A DNA stretch of 5,147 bases from an uncultured Eubacteriales bacterium (GTDB lineage: Bacteria > Bacillota_A > Clostridia > Christensenellales > Aristaeellaceae): assembly GCA_902775835.1 (NCBI GenBank), contig CACYNZ010000277.1:1-5147 (forward strand). Direction: 5' to 3'. Both the position numbers and the translations under genes were made by a program. Position 1 is the stretch's first letter. The number at the start of each line of letters is the position of its first letter. This document shows, piece after piece, positions 1 to 5,147 of the stretch. The notes below the pieces were generated by a model, which saw only the letters and a list, made by a program, of their open reading frames with translations, ran no database searches and was not told the DNA's origin.

Positions 1-774
<774 letters not shown>

Positions 775-780
775 CCAAAG

Positions 781-809
781 ATGGTAGCAGAGGCATCAGG
801 GTTTGTCAA
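781..809 (-). promoter_or_regulatory. Promoter for the T-box leader and ilvC
   Basis: The minus strand shows TTGACA (804-809), a perfect -35, then a 17-nt spacer and TACCAT (781-786), a 4/6 match to the -10. Transcription would begin near 774, directly before the 5' strand of the T-box Stem I. The predicted start agrees with the leader structure, which supports both calls. Confidence 0.82.
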
Positions 810-865
810 CGACGCATCCGCCCCCAACGCGCTCCGCCCCTGTATTTTCTGTGTATCTTTCAACT

Positions 866-899
866 GCGGGGAGGGCAGGACGGGGCCTGTCCTCCCCGC
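866..899 (-). terminator. GC-rich hairpin after the SurA-like gene, possible terminator
   Basis: A 9-bp arm (GCGGGGAGG with CCTCCCCGC), one G-T wobble and a further 4 bp enclose a 6-nt loop. The hairpin begins 6 nt beyond the TAA of the minus-strand gene ending at 906. No T-run follows on either strand, so it is not a textbook intrinsic terminator. Its position suggests transcription ending or mRNA 3'-end protection. The strand is assigned from context. The remaining bases between here and the ilvC promoter (810-865) show nothing recognisable. Confidence 0.5.
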
Positions 900-905
900 G
901 GACGC

Positions 906-1985
906 TTAATCCAGTGTCAGGCTCAATCCCTGACCGTCCGTCAGAATGGAAAGCTTCTTTCCCTCATCAAGACCAAGCTGCGTACAGAGTTTGCCGTCAT
1001 CGTCCACATACGCGAACATCTCGCCGGCCAGGTATGCCCACAGCCCGGAGAAATCCTGGTCCGCGCCTTCCGCGTTGGAAAACCCGCAGTACTCCACATC
1101 CAGACCGTCCGCCCAGAGCAGGTTCAGCTCCGTCACAGGCTCAAGCGGGTCGTTGTTCCGCGTCCTTACATAGAACCAGCTCTCCCATTCCGGCACCATA
1201 AAGGCGAAGGTGCCGTCGTCTTCCGGCTCCCATTCCCAGCCGTGCGCAGCGAAGTCATTAAGCTTGCTCGCGCCGAGCTCATAGGTTTCCCCCGCAATGC
1301 GCACCTCAAGAAGATTTACAGCCGCCGGCACCTGTCCGCCGGGCATCTCACGCTTTGCCAGGGCCAGGCTGACTTCCGCAGCCGCCGCCACATCATCCTG
1401 AATGACCGCCTCATCCATCTTCGCAAGGCTCCAGTCCACATAGGCCATGAGGGCTTCCTCTTCATCTCCCATGCCGGCAGTCACTTCGTCCCGGAGACGC
1501 TCGTCCAGAATCTCATCCCGGGCCTCCTGCTCCAGGAGTTCCGGGGTAAGGCCATAAAACGCCAGAAATGTTTCGGGCTCAATCATCTCAAGCCCGCTGC
1601 GGCTGAGATACCCGTCAGCGCTATCCAGGAAGGCTGACCAAGCTTCCGCCGCCTGCTCCTGCGCCTTGAGCTCCTCTTCCGGCGTCAGCGAAATGCCGAG
1701 TTCCGCGGCCTGCTGACGCGTGATCATGACCATTTTCGCGTCAAACAGGACCTTGTCCAGCGCATCCACCAGCGTCAGCGAATCCTGCATGTCATAGGGA
1801 AAGCCCCGCTCAGTAACACTGAGCAGTGACCGCACCAGATAGGCGCTCATGAGCGTATCCAGATCCGTGGTCGTCAGCACTTCCCCGTTGACCGTGAACA
1901 CTTCATACGATACATAATCCGCCAGACATGTTCCACCCCAGACAAGGAGCAGTACAAGAAGGATACATCCTATTTTCTTTACCAT
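906..1985 (-). CDS. Exported SurA/PrsA-like N-domain protein without a visible PPIase domain
   Basis: This 359-residue protein starts at ATG 1985, chosen because AGGAGGTG (1992-1999) lies 6 nt upstream; an in-frame ATG at 2048 lacks this and would put the signal peptide inside the protein. Residues 1-22 form a signal peptide (MVKK, then a Leu/Val core), with possible cleavage after CLA at 20-22. Cys20 follows GGT, a poor lipobox, so lipid anchoring is doubtful. Residues 28-180 resemble the SurA/PrsA N-terminal chaperone region: VNGEVLTTTDLD at 32-43, then long acidic helices including LLEQEARDEILDERLRDEV (150-168). No parvulin rotamase domain follows. Instead, residues 222-359 form an acidic, aromatic, beta-looking domain (ETYELGASKLNDFAAHGWEWE at its start) that resembles modules in clostridial cell-surface proteins. 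A role in folding or binding exported proteins is inference. It has its own promoter and terminators on both sides, so it appears monocistronic. Confidence 0.85.
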   Translation of the reverse strand: MVKKIGCILLVLLLVWGGTCLADYVSYEVFTVNGEVLTTTDLDTLMSAYLVRSLLSVTERGFPYDMQDSLTLVDALDKVLFDAKMVMITRQQAAELGISLTPEEELKAQEQAAEAWSAFLDSADGYLSRSGLEMIEPETFLAFYGLTPELLEQEARDEILDERLRDEVTAGMGDEEEALMAYVDWSLAKMDEAVIQDDVAAAAEVSLALAKREMPGGQVPAAVNLLEVRIAGETYELGASKLNDFAAHGWEWEPEDDGTFAFMVPEWESWFYVRTRNNDPLEPVTELNLLWADGLDVEYCGFSNAEGADQDFSGLWAYLAGEMFAYVDDDGKLCTQLGLDEGKKLSILTDGQGLSLTLD

Positions 1986-2033
1986 GATTTCCACCTCCTG
2001 AAGTACTGGAAGCGTAAGTTTTCTTCTATACGC

Positions 2034-2042
2034 ATTGTACCA
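2034..2042 (-). promoter_or_regulatory. Probable extended -10 promoter of the SurA-like gene
   Basis: The minus strand reads TGGTACAAT, an extended -10 with TACAAT at 2034-2039, a 5/6 match. No good -35 is found 16-18 nt upstream, which is tolerable for the TGn type. It would give a leader of roughly 40 nt ending in the AGGAGGTG ribosome binding site. It lies downstream of the terminator of the preceding Sel1 gene, so the gene needs its own promoter. Confidence 0.55.
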
Positions 2043-2082
2043 TGACACGCCCCTGTATTTCTACCATGTCCACTCAAGCCCG

Positions 2083-2118
2083 AAAAAAGCGCGGTCCCGG
2101 AATCATCCGGCACCGCGC
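2083..2118 (-). terminator. Intrinsic terminator of the Sel1-repeat gene
   Basis: The minus strand forms GCGCGGT/ACCGCGC (7 bp), one C-C or G-G mismatch, then CCGG/CCGG (4 bp) around a 6-nt loop, followed directly by TTTTTT (2083-2088). It begins 9 nt after the stop codon at 2128-2130. It is a strong, complete Rho-independent terminator separating this gene from the SurA-like gene. Confidence 0.93.
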
Positions 2119-2127
2119 CATGCAGAC

Positions 2128-2898
2128 TTATTTCTTCAGTTCAATGGTGTCCATGGGCACATAGCCCTCCACGCTCCGCGTACCGTCCAGATCCACGGAA
2201 ATGCGGTACCAGCCCTCTTCCACGCCCAGCACCGTCACCTGACGGTCCGCGCGCAGCACAGCATCCCTTCCCGCGTTCGGGTTGGGTGAGCGCTTCACTT
2301 CCAGGTCACCCCGCAGTGTCACACCTGGGCAGGGATAGGGATCCGGCTCATAGAGCCCCTGCTCCACCATGCTGTCCATGGCAGCCTGGGCAGGCTCATA
2401 CCCCTTTTCCAGGGCCTTTTTCAGCCAGTCATAGCCCGCGGCGGGATCGGCATCCACGCCCAGCCCATGCACGGTCATATAGCCAAGATTGTACATGGCC
2501 GCAGCGTTTCCGGCCTCTGCCGCTTTCCGGAACCAGAAAATGGCCTGTCCATTGCTCTGATCCGTGCCTTCCCCGGCCAGGTACAGGCATCCCAGGTTAT
2601 GCATGGCGTCAGAAATGCCACGGTCGGCTGCCTTTCGGAACCACTCCAGAGCGGCTGCGGGATCCTTTTCCACGCCGCTGCCCTGCGCGTACAGCACGCC
2701 GATATTGAACAGCGCTCCGGGATCGTCCTCCTCTTCCACTGAGCGGAGATAGAATTCCATGGCTTTTTCATAGTCCTTGGCCTTATAGCAGGCATTCCCC
2801 TGCTCAATCAGGCGAACTTCCTCGCCCCATGCCCCCGCCGGGAGCAGCATCTGCATCAGGCAGAGAAGCAGCACCAATACTATATTTCTGACTTTCAT
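2128..2898 (-). CDS. Exported Sel1-like repeat protein with C-terminal SH3-like domain
   Basis: The 256-residue protein carries an N-terminal signal peptide (MKVRN, Leu-rich core, AGAWG at 21-25, likely cut before Glu26). A TPR-like helical pair at about 28-57 (QGNACYKAKDYEKAMEFY) is followed by three Sel1-like repeats near 61-92, 97-128 and 133-166. These show the typical A-x-x-NLG-x-x-Y, G-x-G and A-x-x-W-F/L-R/K-K-A-x-x-x-G spacing. Residues 196-254 resemble a bacterial SH3 domain (RSPNPNAG, VLGVEEGWYRISV, VEGYVPMDTIEL), a fold often used for cell-wall or peptide binding. Such repeats act as protein-protein scaffolds; the partner is unknown. A surface or periplasm-equivalent scaffold is the inferred role. 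The start at 2898 is preferred over the adjacent ATG at 2901 because it sits 6 nt from GGAGG. A start at 2970 is unlikely, since it falls inside the -35 box. No catalytic motif is seen. Confidence 0.9.
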   Translation of the reverse strand: MKVRNIVLVLLLCLMQMLLPAGAWGEEVRLIEQGNACYKAKDYEKAMEFYLRSVEEEDDPGALFNIGVLYAQGSGVEKDPAAALEWFRKAADRGISDAMHNLGCLYLAGEGTDQSNGQAIFWFRKAAEAGNAAAMYNLGYMTVHGLGVDADPAAGYDWLKKALEKGYEPAQAAMDSMVEQGLYEPDPYPCPGVTLRGDLEVKRSPNPNAGRDAVLRADRQVTVLGVEEGWYRISVDLDGTRSVEGYVPMDTIELKK

Positions 2899-2904
2899 CA
2901 TAAT

Positions 2905-2909
2905 CCTCC
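2905..2909 (-). promoter_or_regulatory. Ribosome binding site deciding the Sel1-gene start
   Basis: GGAGG on the minus strand is followed by ATTATGATG. The first ATG (2901) is only 3 nt away and the second (2898) is 6 nt away, favouring the second. Either choice yields the same signal peptide, differing by one Met. Confidence 0.8.
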
Positions 2910-2920
2910 AGGCATAACTC

Positions 2921-2952
2921 TGTGCGGCATGCACCTGTGCAACTATAGCACA
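2921..2952. promoter_or_regulatory. Operator-like TGTGC/GCACA dyads at the Sel1-gene promoter
   Basis: Three inverted repeats overlap here: TGTGC-N7-GCACA (2936-2952) brackets the -10 box; TGCAC-CT-GTGCA (2930-2941) is a perfect 12-bp palindrome at the predicted transcription start; and TGTGC-N5-GCAC (2921-2934) lies just downstream. A repressor site would suit this placement, but short dyads can arise by chance and no regulator gene is in view. Confidence 0.4.
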
Positions 2953-2970
2953 GACTTTCCCGTCCATCAA
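2942..2970 (-). promoter_or_regulatory. Promoter of the Sel1-repeat gene
   Basis: The minus strand has TTGATG (2965-2970, 4/6), a 17-nt spacer and TATAGT (2942-2947, 5/6) preceded by TGC, an extended -10. Transcription would start near 2935, about 35 nt before the start codon. Its -35 is 19 bp from the -35 of the opposite promoter. Confidence 0.82.
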
Positions 2971-2989
2971 CTCGGCATGGGCTTTTCAC

Positions 2990-3018
2990 TTGCCAAGCGC
3001 CGGCCAAAATGCTACTAT
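2990..3018 (+). promoter_or_regulatory. Promoter of the transporter-deacetylase operon
   Basis: TTGCCA (2990-2995, 5/6) is followed by a 17-nt spacer and TACTAT (3013-3018), with TGC just before it, an extended -10. The start of transcription would fall near 3025, leaving a leader of only about 19 nt before the ATG at 3044. It is divergent from the Sel1-gene promoter. Confidence 0.8.
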
Positions 3019-3043
3019 AGCCAAAGGGTCTCATAAAAAGTGA

Positions 3044-4534
3044 ATGGAAGTGTTTCTCGTGGAAGACCGTCGGATTACGAAGCGGAATCTTATCATGTTT
3101 CCTTTGGGTACTGTCGGACGTGACATGATGTACAACCTGTTTAACAGCTATCTGCTGAGCTTTGTACTGTTCACGCACAGACTCTCACCCGTACAGCTGA
3201 CCGCCATTACCATCATCATGGTGGCTTCCCGTGTCTTTGACGCGCTCAATGACCCGCTCATGGGCAACATTATAGAGGGTACCCGCACACGCTGGGGCAA
3301 GTTCAAGCCATGGCTCACCGTCGGCATCCTGACCACATCCGTGGTAATTTTCCTGGCATTCAATGTCAAGCTCGAGGGCTGGGCCTTCGTCGTCTTCTTT
3401 GCTGTCATCTATTTCCTGTACAGCATCACCTATACCATGCATGACATATCATACTGGGGCATGGTGCCGGCTCTGAGCTCGGATGCTGACACCCGGAACA
3501 AGTATACGTCCCGCGCCACCCTGTTCGCAGGCATCGGCGGCATGCTGGCAGCTTCCTTCATTCCCATGTTCACCGCGGGTGCCAACACCATCGGCGGCAA
3601 CGCCGTCACGGCTTATGGCATCATCGCTCTGATCATCGCCATCCTTGGCCCGGCCTTCCTGGCCTTCACCATCTTCGGCGTCAGGGAACAGCGCAGCTAT
3701 CAGGACGATCCGGTTCCTCCTGTCAGTCTCAAAAAAATCATCTATACCCTGATCGACAATCTCCAACTGGTCTGGGTCTCCGTGATCTTCCTGATCCAGC
3801 AGGTGGGCAATACCATTGTGCTCTCCGGCATCGGCCAGACGTATATCTATGTGGAGTTCGGCTATGAGGGCACCTACTTTACCCTTTTCCAGATGCTGGG
3901 CATGATGGTGACCGGTATTCTCATGCTGTTCTATCCGGCCATCTCCAAAAGGATCCACCGGAAAAAGCTGCTGAATATCCTGATGGTGATTTCCTCCATC
4001 GGGTATGCGATCATGCTGCTGGCCGGCCTTGTGCTTCAGGCCAGTCAGATAAAGTTTGCAGCGATCACCCTCGGCTATATGATGTCCAATTTCGGACAGT
4101 ACGGCTTCTATCTCATCCTGATGATCTCCATCATGAACACGGTGGAATATAATGAATACCGTCATGGTGTCCGTGATGAAGCCATCATATCCTCCATGCG
4201 TCCCTTCATCACCAAGCTGGCCTCCGCCGCTGCAGTGGCCATTGCAAACATGACCTACCTGGTACTCCATATCATTTCCTATACCAACGGAATCGCCAAT
4301 CTGGAACAGTCCGCAAATCTGGGCGAAATCTCTGCAGAACAGAAAGCCCAGGAAATCACAACTCTGCTCCAGGGCGTCAGACCGATCCAGACCACAGGTC
4401 TGCTCCTTGTCATGACCATCCTGCCCTTCGCCCTGATGTTCGTCGCCTACTGGCTCTATCAGAAAAAGTACAGGCTGGATGAAGAAGAATATGACCGCAT
4501 CTGCAATGAACTCGCCGCGAGGAAAAAGGCATGA
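3044..4534 (+). CDS. GPH-family (MelB-like) glycoside:cation symporter
   Basis: This 496-residue integral membrane protein belongs to the glycoside-pentoside-hexuronide:cation symporter family, within the major facilitator superfamily. It should import a sugar or glycoside with Na+ or H+. About twelve hydrophobic segments are spread from residue 17 to 470. Family motifs are present: RVFDALNDPLMGNI (63-76), RWGKFKP (83-89), HDISYWGMVP (133-142) and, late in the protein, EYNEYRHGVRDEAIISSM (368-385). The acidic residues of MelB that bind cation and sugar (Asp19, 55, 59, 124) have apparent counterparts at Asp27, 66, 70 and 134. This suggests a working cation-coupled carrier; the substrate cannot be deduced. 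No clear ribosome binding site precedes ATG 3044, and an in-frame GTG at 3059 with GGAAG 8 nt upstream is a credible alternative start that loses five residues. The stop overlaps the next gene's ATG, so the two are probably translated together. Confidence 0.94.
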   Translation: MEVFLVEDRRITKRNLIMFPLGTVGRDMMYNLFNSYLLSFVLFTHRLSPVQLTAITIIMVASRVFDALNDPLMGNIIEGTRTRWGKFKPWLTVGILTTSVVIFLAFNVKLEGWAFVVFFAVIYFLYSITYTMHDISYWGMVPALSSDADTRNKYTSRATLFAGIGGMLAASFIPMFTAGANTIGGNAVTAYGIIALIIAILGPAFLAFTIFGVREQRSYQDDPVPPVSLKKIIYTLIDNLQLVWVSVIFLIQQVGNTIVLSGIGQTYIYVEFGYEGTYFTLFQMLGMMVTGILMLFYPAISKRIHRKKLLNILMVISSIGYAIMLLAGLVLQASQIKFAAITLGYMMSNFGQYGFYLILMISIMNTVEYNEYRHGVRDEAIISSMRPFITKLASAAAVAIANMTYLVLHIISYTNGIANLEQSANLGEISAEQKAQEITTLLQGVRPIQTTGLLLVMTILPFALMFVAYWLYQKKYRLDEEEYDRICNELAARKKA

Positions 4535-5147
4535 GTCTGACACGGTTTATCCTTCACTTCGCCGCACCGGTTCCACGGGTTGACGCCTTTCACCGCTACC
4601 TGTTCATCGGACCGCATCCTGATGATATCGAAATCGGAGCCGGTGCGACCATCGCCAAGCTGGCTGACCAAGGAAAGAATATCCGCTTCCTGATCGCCAC
4701 AGACGGACGCTACGGTCTGGGCAACGCCCCCAAAGGCACCACACCGGAATCTCTCATACAGATCCGACAGGATGAAGCCCGAAAGTCCGCTGCGGTGCTT
4801 GGAGTCACTGACGTCCATTTTCTGGGACTCCCGGACGGGAACGGCTACGAAATGAAAGACCTCCTGCATGGCATAGCCCGGGAAGTCTGCGATTTTCAGC
4901 CGGATATCATCAGCGCACCGGATCCATGCGTCTCCAGCGAATGCCATCAGGATCATCTGAACACCGGGCTTGCCGCACGGCAGATTGCCTGTTTTGCCCC
5001 CTATGACCGCATCATGCAGCAATACGGTGCAGGACAGGCACCCGTCAAAGCACTTGCCTATTATATGACGGCAAAGCCCAATCGCTTCTTTGGCACCAGA
5101 GGATACCTTGACAAGCAGATGAAAGCCATTTTCGACTGTCATCTTTC
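4531..5147 (+). CDS. PIG-L/LmbE-family zinc-dependent N-deacetylase, 3' end outside window
   Basis: The reading frame is open from ATG 4531 to the window edge (205 codons, no stop) and overlaps the transporter stop as ATGA. GAGG (4519-4522) lies 8 nt upstream. The family removes the acetyl group from N-acetylglucosamine-type compounds, as in MshB, BshB, PIG-L and archaeal diacetylchitobiose deacetylase. The hallmark GPHPDDIEIGAGATIAKL is at 27-44: His29 and Asp32 are predicted zinc ligands and Asp31 the general base. HQDH at 139-142 supplies the third metal ligand and the second conserved His. Also typical are ATDG (56-59), IRQDEARKSAAVLGV (78-92) and the LGLPDG turn (98-103). There is no signal peptide, so it should act in the cytoplasm, on a product brought in by the upstream carrier. 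About 20 residues precede the first strand, more than in many homologues. The exact substrate is unknown. Confidence 0.93.
   Translation, partial: MSLTRFILHFAAPVPRVDAFHRYLFIGPHPDDIEIGAGATIAKLADQGKNIRFLIATDGRYGLGNAPKGTTPESLIQIRQDEARKSAAVLGVTDVHFLGLPDGNGYEMKDLLHGIAREVCDFQPDIISAPDPCVSSECHQDHLNTGLAARQIACFAPYDRIMQQYGAGQAPVKALAYYMTAKPNRFFGTRGYLDKQMKAIFDCHL

Noticed and set aside
2128..2970. Longer Sel1-gene product starting at ATG 2970
   Set aside because: That ATG lies within the -35 box and would place 24 extra residues before an otherwise complete signal peptide; the GGAGG site supports 2898.
3449..4543. Long minus-strand open frame (364 codons) opposite the symporter
   Set aside because: Its translation is rich in Asp, His, Gly and Gln with no domain signal, typical of the antisense of a membrane-protein gene. 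The plus strand has clear GPH motifs.
4459..5142. Minus-strand open frame opposite the deacetylase
   Set aside because: The plus-strand frame carries the HPDD and HxxH motifs of the LmbE family, so the opposite frame is a shadow.

Overview
The window looks like chromosomal DNA of a moderately GC-rich, low-G+C-lineage Gram-positive anaerobe (Clostridia-like, possibly gut or rumen). This rests on a classical T-box leader in front of a biosynthetic gene, strong AGGAGG-type ribosome binding sites, consensus sigma-A promoters and intrinsic terminators. The taxonomic call is inference; there is no rRNA or marker gene.

Layout. Positions 1-453 (minus) hold the N-terminal 151 codons of ilvC, ketol-acid reductoisomerase, cut by the window edge. 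It is preceded (534-774) by a complete T-box tRNA-sensing leader with an AUC (isoleucine) specifier, a T-box core and a strong conditional terminator, and by its own promoter (781-809). Positions 906-1985 (minus) encode an exported protein with a SurA/PrsA-like N-terminal chaperone region but no recognisable PPIase domain. Positions 2128-2898 (minus) encode an exported Sel1-repeat protein with a C-terminal bacterial SH3-like domain, ending in a clear terminator at 2083-2118. Each of these minus-strand genes has its own plausible promoter, so they read as single units rather than one operon.

The Sel1-gene promoter is back-to-back with a plus-strand promoter (2990-3018) for a two-gene operon that runs off the right edge. 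Its first gene is a GPH/MelB-family sugar:cation symporter (3044-4534). The second, overlapping it by ATGA, is a PIG-L/LmbE-family zinc deacetylase (4531 to the edge). The tight coupling suggests uptake of an N-acetylated sugar or glycoside followed by cytoplasmic deacetylation; the substrate cannot be read from the sequence.

No mobile element, CRISPR array, tRNA or rRNA was seen. Nothing here is clearly a new system. The most interesting points are the transporter-deacetylase pair, the unusual SurA-like architecture, and operator-like dyads at the divergent promoter.
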